NCBI GenBank assembly: GCA_002025645.1
Contig: CP018783.1
Location: 3,844,001-3,908,000 of the forward strand
Direction of reading: 5' to 3'
From: Curtobacterium pusillum
Lineage (GTDB): Bacteria; Actinomycetota; Actinomycetes; Actinomycetales; Microbacteriaceae
Length of the DNA: 64,000 bases
Under the pieces are notes generated by a model. It had not been told where the DNA came from and did no database searches. It worked only from the letters and a program-made list of their open reading frames with translations. Positions 25,290 to 33,058 of this stretch are shown here, piece by piece (the first letter of the stretch is position 1; each line of letters opens with the position of its first letter). Both the position numbers and the translations under genes were made by a program.

Positions 25290-26126
25290 CTATCCGCGGG
25301 GTCGCCGCTGCGACGGGCGCGCGGGCGCCACCACGACGGCCTGCCGGCCCGCCTCGTCCAGCGGATCGGCCGGGAGGCACGCGTCGCCTCCCAGGATCTG
25401 CACGCGCCCGTCACCGTGCCGCTCCCAGAAGGCGGCCGTCCAGGCACACAGGGCACCGTCGAGCAGGTCCTCCCGGTGCTTGTGCGTCGGTCCGTGGATC
25501 CCGGAGGGCCCGGCCAGCTCGGCTGTGAGCGGGTGCGAGTCGAGATGCAGCGGCGGCTCCAGCGGCGTCGACCGGAGCCGTCGGACGAGCTCGTCGAATG
25601 CCTCCGCCCGACGTGCGCGCGCATCGGCTGCCGGCACCTTGAGGTCGAGCCGCTTGTACCGGGGACGCTCGTCGTCGTAGCCGAGCTCCTCCACGCCGAC
25701 GAGGGTCGTGTACGGGTAGCACTCGAACGCAGCCGGTCCGGTGCGCTCCCGCATCGCAGCGGTGTCGGAGACGTACCCGACGCCGAGGTCCGTCAGCCGC
25801 TCGAGCAGCCGGGCGCCGGCGCTCGCCGCCGAAGCCAGGTTCGTCGGGTTCGCCGCGACCTTCCAGCGGCCGTAGCGCTGTCCGACCTGCCGTTCGGCCT
25901 CGCGGATGCCGGTCGGGTTCGTCACGACGAGCGACGCATCGACGGCGATGAGGGAGCGGGGTCCGAGGTGCTCGGCGATCCAGGCGGTCACGGCGTCGAC
26001 GCCTCGCGCCCAGCCCGCGTCGGTGATCGTGCCGTCGGCGCGCATCGCCACGAGTCCGGTCTCGTTCGCGGGCTTCCGGTCGGTCCCGAGCCCCCAGGCC
26101 AGGTCCACCCCGATGTACTCCGTCAC
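25290..26126 (-). CDS. DUF429 domain protein
   Basis: A 278-residue protein with the DUF429 hallmarks: YIGVDLAWG at the start, SLIAVDASLVVTNPTGIREAERQVGQRYG in the middle, FECYPYTTLVGVEELG, and HKHREDLLDGALCAWTAAFW near the end. The conserved acidic residues suggest an RNase-H-like nucleotidyl-hydrolase fold. The activity is not established. I prefer GTG 26126 (VTEYIGVD) with CACGAT 6 nt upstream. A GTG at 26141 is an alternative. It is divergent from the LigD-type gene, 32 bp apart. Confidence 0.8.
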   Translation of the reverse strand: MTEYIGVDLAWGLGTDRKPANETGLVAMRADGTITDAGWARGVDAVTAWIAEHLGPRSLIAVDASLVVTNPTGIREAERQVGQRYGRWKVAANPTNLASAASAGARLLERLTDLGVGYVSDTAAMRERTGPAAFECYPYTTLVGVEELGYDDERPRYKRLDLKVPAADARARRAEAFDELVRRLRSTPLEPPLHLDSHPLTAELAGPSGIHGPTHKHREDLLDGALCAWTAAFWERHGDGRVQILGGDACLPADPLDEAGRQAVVVAPARPSQRRPRG

Positions 26127-26158
26127 CCGTCCATCGTGCACCGTGTAGCTTCCGCTGC

Positions 26159-27190
26159 ATGGCGAGCGAAGCGACGACGCTGACGGTCCCGGGGCCCGAC
26201 GGCGACCGGGAGGTCCGGATCAGCAGCCCCTCGCGCGTGCTCTGGCCGGAGCCCGGGATCACCAAGCTCGACCTCGCCGAGTACCTCGTCACCGTGGGCG
26301 ATGCCTTCGTCGCCGCGAACGGCGACCGACCGATCTCCCTGCAGCGGTTCCCGGGCGGTGTCGACGGCGAGCAGTTCTTCTCGAAGAACCCGCCGAAGGG
26401 TGCGCCCGACTACGTCCGCTCCGTGACCGTGACGTACCCGAGCGGTCGGGAGCACCCGCAGCTCGTGGTGGACGAGCCGGCGGTCGCGGTGTGGGCGGCG
26501 CAGATGAACACGGTCGTGTTCCACCCGTGGGCGTCCCGCGCCGAGGACAGCGACCACCCGGACCAGCTCCGCATCGACCTCGACCCGCAGCCCGGCACCG
26601 ACTTCCGGGACACGGTGCCGATCGCGCACGAGCTCCGGAAGGTCCTCGACGAGGTGGGGCTGACGGCGTGGATCAAGACGAGCGGCAACCGTGGCCTGCA
26701 CGTCTTCGCTCCGGTCCGCCCAGAGCACGAGTTCCTCGACGTGCGGCACGCGGTGATCGCGGCGGCCCGGGAGCTCGAGCGTCGGATGCCGGACCGGGTG
26801 ACGACGGCGTGGTGGAAGGAGGAGCGCGGGCAGCGCGTGTTCGTGGACTTCAACCAGGCGAACCGCGACCGGACGATGGCGGGCGCCTACAGCCCTCGCG
26901 CCCTGGCGCACGCGGCGGTGTCGACCCCGATCGCCTGGGAGGAACTCGACGACGCCGATCCCACGGCCTTCACGATCCGGACTGTCCCGGACCGACTCCG
27001 GACGACTGGTGATCCCTGGGAGGGCATGCACGCGAAGCCCGCGAGCATCGCACCGCTGCTGGAGTGGTGGGCGCGCGACCTGGAGGACGGGGACGGCGAG
27101 CTGCCGTTCCCGCCGGACTTCCCGAAGATGCCGGGCGAACCGCCCCGCGTGCAGCCGTCGCGCGCGAAGAAGCCGAGCGCGACCGACTAG
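26159..27190 (+). CDS. ligD: LigD-type primase-polymerase (NHEJ polymerase domain)
   Basis: A 343-residue stand-alone LigD polymerase (archaeo-eukaryotic primase superfamily). The catalytic metal-binding pair is visible in LRIDLDPQPGTD. PISLQRFPGGVDGEQFFSKNPP, WIKTSGNRGLHVFAPV and VFVDFNQANRDRTMAGAYSPR are diagnostic. The family fills gaps and adds nucleotides during non-homologous end joining. It lacks the ligase and nuclease domains fused in mycobacterial LigD. An ATP-dependent ligase is encoded nearby (27418-28467, opposite strand). No Ku gene is seen in the window. TAGCTT at 26146-26151 lies 7 nt before the ATG (leaderless). Confidence 0.9.
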   Translation: MASEATTLTVPGPDGDREVRISSPSRVLWPEPGITKLDLAEYLVTVGDAFVAANGDRPISLQRFPGGVDGEQFFSKNPPKGAPDYVRSVTVTYPSGREHPQLVVDEPAVAVWAAQMNTVVFHPWASRAEDSDHPDQLRIDLDPQPGTDFRDTVPIAHELRKVLDEVGLTAWIKTSGNRGLHVFAPVRPEHEFLDVRHAVIAAARELERRMPDRVTTAWWKEERGQRVFVDFNQANRDRTMAGAYSPRALAHAAVSTPIAWEELDDADPTAFTIRTVPDRLRTTGDPWEGMHAKPASIAPLLEWWARDLEDGDGELPFPPDFPKMPGEPPRVQPSRAKKPSATD

Positions 27191-27194
27191 CGGA

Positions 27195-27338
27195 CTACGC
27201 CGCGCTGGTCTCTTCGCCGAGGAGCTTCGGCTCGATCACCCGCGTGGTCTGCGTCGGGAGCGTGACGCTCGCCGTGTGCAGCCGCGTCAGCCGTGACCAG
27301 GTCCCGCGGTGTGCGTCGCTGATGCCGTCGATGATCAT
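27195..27338 (-). CDS. 47-residue small protein, possibly iron-regulated
   Basis: A short ORF of 47 codons that begins MIIDGISDAHRGTWSR and ends LLGEETSAA. It is missed by length cut-offs but has a good ribosome site (GGGAG, 9 nt upstream of the ATG at 27338) and its own AT-rich upstream region containing a DtxR/IdeR-like palindrome (27383-27402). It has no signal peptide or membrane helix. It lies between the convergent LigD polymerase and the ligase gene, 5 bp after the polymerase stop. I recognise no family. Coding status is supported by the ribosome site and promoter, not by homology. Confidence 0.55.
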   Translation of the reverse strand: MIIDGISDAHRGTWSRLTRLHTASVTLPTQTTRVIEPKLLGEETSAA

Positions 27339-27382
27339 GTCCCGCTCCCGTCGCTCGTGGCGGCCGGTGCCGCACCCCCAAT

Positions 27383-27402
27383 TTACTAGGCAGGCTAACT
27401 AA
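27383..27402 (-). promoter_or_regulatory. DtxR/IdeR-like iron box
   Basis: On the minus strand the site reads TTAGTTAGCCTGCCTAGTAA, similar to the TTAGGTTAGSCTAACCTAA consensus of DtxR/IdeR with a one-base shortening and several mismatches in the right half. It sits in the only AT-rich patch of this area, 45 bp upstream of the small ORF. Iron regulation is inferred from this site alone. Confidence 0.4.
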
Positions 27403-27417
27403 TCACAGCCGTGAGCG

Positions 27418-28467
27418 TCAATCGGACATCAGCACGTCCTGCAGGTCGTACGCGGCCGGGACCTCGAGCTGGTCGAACCCGCAGGACCGGGCCTCACGGT
27501 CCGGTCGCCAGCGCTCGAACTGGACCGTGTGCCGGAAGCGATCGCCCTCCATCTGGTCGTACCGCACCTCGAGGACCCGAGCCGGCGCCAGCCGGACGAA
27601 CGACGTGTCGCGACCCGACGAGAACCGCGACCGTTCCCCGTCACCGGTGACGGGCCTCCCGTCCGCATCCCGGAGGACCACCGGGTCGAGCTCGTCGACC
27701 AACTCGACCCGTCGTTTGTCGGAGAAGGCGGACACGCCGCCCACCTGCCGGATCTCGCCGTCTTCGCCGTACAGGCCGACGAGCAGGGAGCCGACGCCGG
27801 TACCGCTCTTGTGCACGCGGTAGCCGATCGCGACGACGTCGGCCGTGCGGTGGTGCTTCACCTTGAGCATCGAGCGCTTGTTCGGTTCGTACGGGTTCGT
27901 CCGGGGCTTCGCCACGACGCCGTCGAGGCCTGCCCCCTCGAACGTGGTGAGCCACTCTCGGGCGAGATCGACGTCGAGGGTGGTGCGCGTGACGAACAGC
28001 GGGTCGGCCATCCCGGTGGCCAGGCGCTCGAGCCGGTCGCGCCGCTCGTCGAACGGCAGGTCCAGCAACTCGGACCCGTCGACGGCGAGCAGGTCGAACG
28101 CGACGAACTGCGCGGGCGTCTCGGAGCTGAGCTTCGCGATCCTCGAGGCCGCCGGGTGGATCCGCTGCGACAGCGCCTCCCAGTCGAGCCGTTCGGAGCC
28201 CGGCTCGCCGGAGCGCAGGACGACCTCGCCGTCGAGTACGACCGGGTGGTCCCGGCCGCCGAACTGCGCGCGGAACGCCTCGACCAGCTCGGGGAAGTAC
28301 CGGGTCAGCGGCTTGGCGCCGCGGCTCCCGATCTCGACGTCGTCGCCGTCGATCGTCACGATCCCGCGGAAGCCGTCCCACTTCGGCTCGTACCGCAGGC
28401 CGCCCTGCACGCTGTCGGGTTCGGGGACGGTGGCGACGGCCTTGGCGAGCATCGGTGCGATCTCCAT
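27418..28467 (-). CDS. ATP-dependent DNA ligase (LigC-like)
   Basis: A 349-residue ATP-dependent DNA ligase of the LigC type. The adenylation motif I KWDG has the nucleophile K29 (YEPKWDGFRG). Motif III and IV segments (FVAFDLLAVDG, EGAGLDGVVAKPRTNPYEPNKRS) and motif V (MLKVKHHRTADVVAIGY) follow. An OB-fold domain covers the last 120 residues, ending RYDQMEGDRFRHTVQFERWRPD. In mycobacteria LigC is a back-up or end-joining-associated ligase. A role with the LigD polymerase next to it is inferred. ATG 28467 is the natural start. Confidence 0.9.
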   Translation of the reverse strand: MEIAPMLAKAVATVPEPDSVQGGLRYEPKWDGFRGIVTIDGDDVEIGSRGAKPLTRYFPELVEAFRAQFGGRDHPVVLDGEVVLRSGEPGSERLDWEALSQRIHPAASRIAKLSSETPAQFVAFDLLAVDGSELLDLPFDERRDRLERLATGMADPLFVTRTTLDVDLAREWLTTFEGAGLDGVVAKPRTNPYEPNKRSMLKVKHHRTADVVAIGYRVHKSGTGVGSLLVGLYGEDGEIRQVGGVSAFSDKRRVELVDELDPVVLRDADGRPVTGDGERSRFSSGRDTSFVRLAPARVLEVRYDQMEGDRFRHTVQFERWRPDREARSCGFDQLEVPAAYDLQDVLMSD

Positions 28468-28495
28468 GCGGCCTGTCTACTCGCGTGGTCGCGCA

Positions 28496-28523
28496 CGACT
28501 GCCTGGAGGCGCGGCTCGCTCCG
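28496..28523. repeat. intergenic fragment of the 46-bp palindrome family
   Basis: CGACTGCCTGGAGGCGCGGC followed by TCGCTCC lies between the ligase start and the metallo-beta-lactamase-fold gene. The same GCCTGGAGGCGCGGCTCGC stretch recurs within the coding region at 54384-54411. Confidence 0.5.
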
Positions 28524-28555
28524 GTCGCGCCCGTCGCGTCAGTAGGGTGGAACGC

Positions 28556-29599
28556 GTGACGACCGTGCCACCGCCGGCAGTGCCGGCACCGGAACCGATC
28601 AGCCCCGTGCAGGCCGCCGCGCTCCGCGACGGCGTCCTGCCGCCCGCCGAGGAGGTCCGGCCGGGCATCTGGAACCTCGCCGTGCCCTTCCGGTTCGGCG
28701 TGCCCGACGCGACGCTCGTGTACGTCGTCGAGGGGGCCGACCGCTCGCTCACGCTGATCGACCCGGGATGGGCGTCCGACGATGACCTCCAGGGGCTCCG
28801 CGACGGACTGGCGGCGATCGGCCGGTCGCTCGACGACGTCGGTCTGGTCGTCGTGACGCATCTGCACGCGGACCACCTCGGTGCCGCTGCGGCGGTCCGG
28901 CGGGCCACCGGCGCGCGGGTCGCGATGCACCGGCTCGAGGTCGAGGCGCTCCGCCGTGAGCGCGACGACGCCAGGGCGAACGACGTGGACATCGCGACGT
29001 GGGGGCTGCCCGGGGACCTGCGCGCCGGCGTGGTCGAGGCCTGGGGGAGCGGTCGCCGGATCGGACTCGGGCGGACGGCGGAGCCCTTCGCCGACGTGTT
29101 GCTCGAGGACGGCGACGTGCTGCCCGTCCCCGGCCGGACGATCCGGACGCTCTGGACCCCCGGGCACACCGCCGGGCACTGCTGCTTCGTCGACGAGGCT
29201 GACGGGCTCCTGTTCACCGGCGACCACGTGCTGCCCCGGATCAACTCCGGTATCGGCCTGGGCGGCCGCACGACGACGAACCCCCTCGGCGACTACCTGG
29301 CGTCGCTCGGGCGGCTCGTCCAGTACGCGGACCTCGAGGTCTGCCCGGGGCACGAGTACCGGTTCCGGGACGTCGTCGCCCGTGCACGGACGCTGGCGCG
29401 GCACCGGGAGGAGCGGTCCCGGCACGTCGCCGAGGCGCTGGACGCGCTGTCCTCGCCGACGCTCTACGAGGTCGCGTCGCGGGTGCCGTTCAGCGGCGGG
29501 ATCGAGTCGATGACGGGGTTCCTCCTCGCGAGTGCCCTGACGCAGACGGCGTTCCACGCGGCGCTGCTCGGACGCGCCGGTGAGGTCCGTCCCGCCTGA
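28556..29599 (+). CDS. MBL-fold metallo-hydrolase
   Basis: A 347-residue metallo-beta-lactamase-fold protein. The zinc motif HLHADH is at residues 102-107 (VVVTHLHADHLGAAA). TPGHTAGHCCFVDEADGLLFTGDHVLPR supplies the further His/Asp ligands, and a C-terminal EYRFRDVVARARTLARHREERSRHVAEAL helix is typical of the long actinobacterial members. The substrate is unknown, and a thioester or lactone-like hydrolase is the family norm. The GTG at 28556 is chosen because TAGGGT lies 7 nt upstream (leaderless). It is divergent from the ligase gene. Confidence 0.88.
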   Translation: MTTVPPPAVPAPEPISPVQAAALRDGVLPPAEEVRPGIWNLAVPFRFGVPDATLVYVVEGADRSLTLIDPGWASDDDLQGLRDGLAAIGRSLDDVGLVVVTHLHADHLGAAAAVRRATGARVAMHRLEVEALRRERDDARANDVDIATWGLPGDLRAGVVEAWGSGRRIGLGRTAEPFADVLLEDGDVLPVPGRTIRTLWTPGHTAGHCCFVDEADGLLFTGDHVLPRINSGIGLGGRTTTNPLGDYLASLGRLVQYADLEVCPGHEYRFRDVVARARTLARHREERSRHVAEALDALSSPTLYEVASRVPFSGGIESMTGFLLASALTQTAFHAALLGRAGEVRPA

Positions 29600-29681
29600 C
29601 CGTCCTCCACAGGCGACTCGTCCCGGCATCCGTCCACAGATCGACCCGCCCGCCGACGGCCCACACCTCCGCCGGATCAGA

Positions 29682-29720
29682 ATCATCTTGAAGCCACGTC
29701 GTCAAGTGGCTCTTGATGGT
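29682..29720. promoter_or_regulatory. inverted repeat upstream of the HicA/HicB-type module (putative operator)
   Basis: ATCATCTTGAAGCCAC (29682-29697) faces GTGGCTCTTGATGGT (29706-29720) with an 8-bp spacer. The GCCAC and CATC blocks match. The site is AT-rich for this chromosome and lies 24 bp before the hicA start. HicB-type antitoxins bind such palindromes, so autoregulation is a reasonable inference. Confidence 0.5.
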
Positions 29721-29743
29721 CATGACTAGGAGGGCTTGATAAC

Positions 29744-29947
29744 GTGGTGCGAGCCGTTCCCCATCGGACTGTGACCGACTTCCTCCGACACCGAGGGTGG
29801 TGGGTGGACCGCGTCCGTGGCAGTCACGAGGTCTGGCGCGGACCGGACGGTGGGCGGCTCGTCGTCCCGAGACACCGTGAACTCAGCCCGGGTGTCGTGC
29901 GACAGATCATGCGGGTGTTCCCGGACACACCCGACAGCTGGCGATGA
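29744..29947 (+). CDS. hicA: HicA-type mRNA interferase toxin
   Basis: A 67-residue protein with the HicA fold signature: VTDFLRHRGWWVDRVRGSHEVWRG, with the conserved GSH including the catalytic His at residue 28, and VPRHRELSPGVVRQIMR near the C-terminus. The family is a double-stranded-RNA-binding-like ribonuclease that cleaves mRNA. The GTG at 29744 has a strong AGGAGGG site upstream, and a second GTG follows one codon later. Its stop overlaps an ATG at 29944, and the antitoxin-like gene begins 11 bp further. The toxin-first order is typical of hicAB. Confidence 0.85.
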   Translation: MVRAVPHRTVTDFLRHRGWWVDRVRGSHEVWRGPDGGRLVVPRHRELSPGVVRQIMRVFPDTPDSWR

Positions 29948-29958
29948 ACGGAGGAACC

Positions 29959-30339
29959 ATGGGCACGAGGTACCGCGCCACTGCGCACCGCGAAGGTCGC
30001 TGGTGGTCGATCGAGATCCCGGAAGCGCACGCTGTCACGCAGTCGCGACGCGCGTCCGACGCCGAGTGGATGGCTCGTGAGTGCGTCGCGCTGACACTCG
30101 ACGTCCCGGAGACCGACATTGCGATCGATCTGGAGTTCGTGTTGCCCGCGGACACCCGCGGCGAGTGGGAGACGTCCCGCGAACTCGCCGAGCACGCTCG
30201 ACGGGACGCGGCCGAGGCGGCTCGACTCGCACGGAACGTCGTGACCCGCATGCGTGCCGAGGGGTACACGTACTCGGAGATCTCGTCGGTCCTGGGGCTC
30301 TCCGCGCAGCGCATCCACCAGCTCGGCAAGGCGTCCTGA
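29959..30339 (+). CDS. hicB: HicB-type antitoxin with C-terminal helix-turn-helix
   Basis: A 126-residue protein. The N-terminal half is a HicB-like partial RNase-H fold (RYRATAHREGRWWSIEIPEAHAVTQSRRASDAEWMARECVALTLD). A charged helix follows, and the C-terminus is an HTH (YTYSEISSVLGLSAQRIHQLGKAS). ATG 29959 is preferred over the overlapping ATG at 29944 because a GGAGGA site stands directly before it. It should neutralise the HicA-like toxin and bind the upstream inverted repeat. The C-terminal DNA-binding domain is common in actinobacterial members. Confidence 0.8.
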   Translation: MGTRYRATAHREGRWWSIEIPEAHAVTQSRRASDAEWMARECVALTLDVPETDIAIDLEFVLPADTRGEWETSRELAEHARRDAAEAARLARNVVTRMRAEGYTYSEISSVLGLSAQRIHQLGKAS

Positions 30340-30363
30340 GCCAGCGGAGCCAACCGCTCGAGG

Positions 30364-30996
30364 TCAGACGATCGTGGCGGCGAGGCGCTCCAGGGTGGTC
30401 TTCGCGTCGGCGACCTCGGCGGCGGCGTGGTCGGCGAGCGGCGCCAGGTCGGGCAGTCGGTCGGCGAGGGTCGCGCTGACCGTGACCGGGTAGAGCTTCA
30501 TGCCGAGGGCGGTGCCGAGGATGAGGTGCAGCACGGGCGAGCCGTGGTCCCAGCCCTCGGTCGGGGTGCCGGCGTCGTACGTGGCGCCACGGCTGACGAC
30601 GGTCACCACCGGGCGGCCGGCGAGGGGCTGGACGTCGCCGGCGAGGACACCGGGGACGTGGATGCGGTCGATCCACGCCTTGAGGGTCGACGGCACCGTG
30701 TAGTTGTAGAGCGGTGCCCCGACCACGACGGCGTCGGCGGCGAGGAGCTCGTCGATGACCTCCTGCCGGAGCGCGTCGGCTTCCGGTGCCACGACCTCGT
30801 CGTCCGTGCGGTCCGCCGCCGCCCAGTGCAGTGCCGACGACTCCAGGTGGGGGAGCTGGTCGACGTGCAGGTCCCGGCGCACCACGGTGTACTCCGGACC
30901 GCGGGCGCGCCAGGCGTCGGCGAAGGCTGCGGTGAGGGCTCGCGAGCGGGAGTGCGCGAGGTCGGCGGACGAGTCGATGTGCAGGAGCGTGGGCAT
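30364..30996 (-). CDS. FMN-dependent NADH-azoreductase/flavodoxin-fold quinone reductase
   Basis: A 210-residue flavodoxin-fold protein of the AzoR/NQO-like family. LLHIDSSADLAHSRSRALTAAF is the FMN phosphate-binding loop, VVGAPLYNYTVPSTLKAWIDRIHVPG is diagnostic, and VTVVSRGATYDAGTPTEGWDHGSP follows. It reduces quinones or azo compounds with NAD(P)H, probably against electrophile stress. ATG 30996 has TAGCGT 6 nt upstream (leaderless). It is stand-alone. A specific azoreductase rather than a generic quinone reductase is not proven from sequence alone. Confidence 0.88.
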   Translation of the reverse strand: MPTLLHIDSSADLAHSRSRALTAAFADAWRARGPEYTVVRRDLHVDQLPHLESSALHWAAADRTDDEVVAPEADALRQEVIDELLAADAVVVGAPLYNYTVPSTLKAWIDRIHVPGVLAGDVQPLAGRPVVTVVSRGATYDAGTPTEGWDHGSPVLHLILGTALGMKLYPVTVSATLADRLPDLAPLADHAAAEVADAKTTLERLAATIV

Positions 30997-31128
30997 GCGT
31001 CCACGCTACCGATCGACGGCCGCCGGATGACGGGAACGGCCCCGCCGCGCCGGTGACGGGCGGGACGGGGCCGAGGTGGCCCTCCCGTCAGCCGCGCGGG
31101 CACGCGACTGACGGGAGGCGTTCGGGGG

Positions 31129-32781
31129 TCAGCGCTGGGCGTGACGGCGGCGCAGCGTGCGTGCACCGATCAGGCCGATGCCGGCGAGGACGAGACCGAG
31201 CGCCCAGGGGAGGGCACCCGTCGCGTCGGTACCGGTGTAGGCGAGACGGCCCGCTCCGGTGTGGTGCACGGCGACGGCGGCGGGCTTGACCGGCGTGACG
31301 ACGGTCGGCACTGCTGCCGGGCGGACGTCCACCGCGAAGCTCGTGCTCGGCACGCCGGCGCCGGAGACGGTCAGCGTGTGCGTCGAAGCGTGCGGGAACG
31401 TGACGCTGACGTAGCCGACCTCACCGAGGTCCGAGTCGGGCGTGATCACGTCGGACGCGACGTCGGAGGTGACGGTCGGCGTGAAGAAGAGCGGCTCGTC
31501 CGTCTCCTCGTCGAAGTCCGGGTAGATCGTGTTGCCGAAGCGGTCGACCTTGGACCCACCGACGAGCAGCGTGCCGCCCTGTGCCACGGACACGTGACCG
31601 CCCTTGACGGGGTCGGCATCGCCGAGGAGGTCCTGCGTGTAGACGTCGCCGTTCGGGTGGATGACCCACGCGCTCGTCGTGGTTCCCTCGGTGAGTCCGT
31701 CCTTGTCGATCGAGACCACCTCGATGCCGGCGGGTGCCGCGGCCTCGACGCTGATCTGGCCGTACAGGTCGCTCGTGACCGTGCCCGAGGTCGCCTTCGT
31801 CGTCGCCGTGACGTCGAAGGAGTAGTACTCCTCCGCGTTGGTCAGCGTGCCGGACAGGACGCCCGTCTCCGGGTCGAACTCGACGCCGGCGGGCGCGGTG
31901 GTCGGCTCGTCGTCCTCTTCGTCGAACCAGGTGATCGAGAGGGTCGGCGCGGGGGTGCTCAACGCACGGAAGGTGTGCGTGAAGGCCTCGCCGGCTGTCG
32001 CGTCGATGGACGCGTCGTCGCCGTAGAGGTCCGGCTCACCGTCCTGGTCGAGGAAGACGGGTGCCACGGCGGTGTCCGTCTTCGTGGTCGCGGACTCGCC
32101 CGCGACCGAACCCTCGACCGTGACCGTGATCTGCTGTCCGGCGAGGGCCGGATCGATCGTGTAGGCAGCCGTCTCGGAGAGTGTTGCGCCGGACTCGTCG
32201 GTCCAGAGGTAGGAGCTCTTGCTGCCGGAGGTGAAGCCCTTCGGCTCGGCGACGAGCTGCGAGCCGACGGTGAGGTCGCCCGTGATGGTCACCGACTGGG
32301 CAGCGGCGACCTGGACGGACTTCGTGGGCTGGTCGTCGGCCGTGCCGGGCGTGGCCGGAGCGGTCGTCGCGTCGCCCGGCGTCTCGGTGCCGGTCGGGTC
32401 GGTGGCGGGGTCGCCGGTGGCGGGGGTCCCGGCGGTCGGGTCCACAGCCGAGCCGTCGGTCCCACCTGCCGGGGCCTCGTTGCCGGTGGTGCCGCCGGTC
32501 GTGCCGCCCGTGCTGGTCGAACCGTCGGCCGTGCCCGAGCCAGTGTCCGTGCCGGAGGAGGAGTCCGTGCCGGTGCCGGCGTCGGACGTCGTCGCGCCCG
32601 CGTCGTTCGACGTCGTGTCGGACGTCCCGGTCGTCGCCGGGGCGGACACCGACGCGTCGGGATCGGTCGCGGCGGACGCGGCGGACGCGGTCATGATGCC
32701 CAGGCCGGTCGTCAGACCGACGAGCGCGATGGTGGTGCCGACGGCGCAGGCGCGTCGGACGGTGGAGGTGCTACGGCGCAC
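31129..32781 (-). CDS. LAYTG cell-wall-anchored surface protein 1
   Basis: A 550-residue secreted protein: signal peptide (about 1-35), long Thr/Ser/Gly/Ala/Asp-rich linker to about 135, an extended beta-sandwich body with putative-Ig (He_PIG-type) repeats (AGEAFTHTFRALSTPAPTLSITW, then GVEFDPETGVLSGTLTNAEEYYSFDV), and a C-terminal LAYTG motif followed by a hydrophobic helix and RRRHAQR tail. This is a sortase sorting signal of the LAxTG type (class E). The GTG at 32781 is chosen by comparison with the two sister genes and has a GGGGGAA site. It is likely linked to peptidoglycan. Ligand unknown. Confidence 0.85.
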   Translation of the reverse strand: MRRSTSTVRRACAVGTTIALVGLTTGLGIMTASAASAATDPDASVSAPATTGTSDTTSNDAGATTSDAGTGTDSSSGTDTGSGTADGSTSTGGTTGGTTGNEAPAGGTDGSAVDPTAGTPATGDPATDPTGTETPGDATTAPATPGTADDQPTKSVQVAAAQSVTITGDLTVGSQLVAEPKGFTSGSKSSYLWTDESGATLSETAAYTIDPALAGQQITVTVEGSVAGESATTKTDTAVAPVFLDQDGEPDLYGDDASIDATAGEAFTHTFRALSTPAPTLSITWFDEEDDEPTTAPAGVEFDPETGVLSGTLTNAEEYYSFDVTATTKATSGTVTSDLYGQISVEAAAPAGIEVVSIDKDGLTEGTTTSAWVIHPNGDVYTQDLLGDADPVKGGHVSVAQGGTLLVGGSKVDRFGNTIYPDFDEETDEPLFFTPTVTSDVASDVITPDSDLGEVGYVSVTFPHASTHTLTVSGAGVPSTSFAVDVRPAAVPTVVTPVKPAAVAVHHTGAGRLAYTGTDATGALPWALGLVLAGIGLIGARTLRRRHAQR

Positions 32782-33058
32782 GGGTTCCCCCAGGTGGTCC
32801 AGGTCCGGCGGGTGCCGGATCGTAAGAATCTGCCGAGAGTTCTCGGCCACGCTCGGATCGTAGGTCCTCGGGACGAACGACACGGTGGTGTTGACCGAAA
32901 TGTGACCCGGCTTGGGGGTCCGTGCGGGAACCCGTGGACAGACAGGAGGCTCCCCACCGGGCACGGCCCGGCAGCCGCTGGCGCGTCTGCCGGGTACCGG
33001 CCGGCGTGGGCCCAGGTGCCAGCTGGCGCAGTGCCTCCTGTCCGATCGTGGTGTGCGA

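Noticed and set aside
27641..29686. Very long open frame (681 codons) antisense to the ligase and MBL-fold genes
   Set aside because: Arg/Pro/Gly-rich low-complexity product typical of GC-rich antisense frames. Both sense genes have clear motifs, so this is a shadow.
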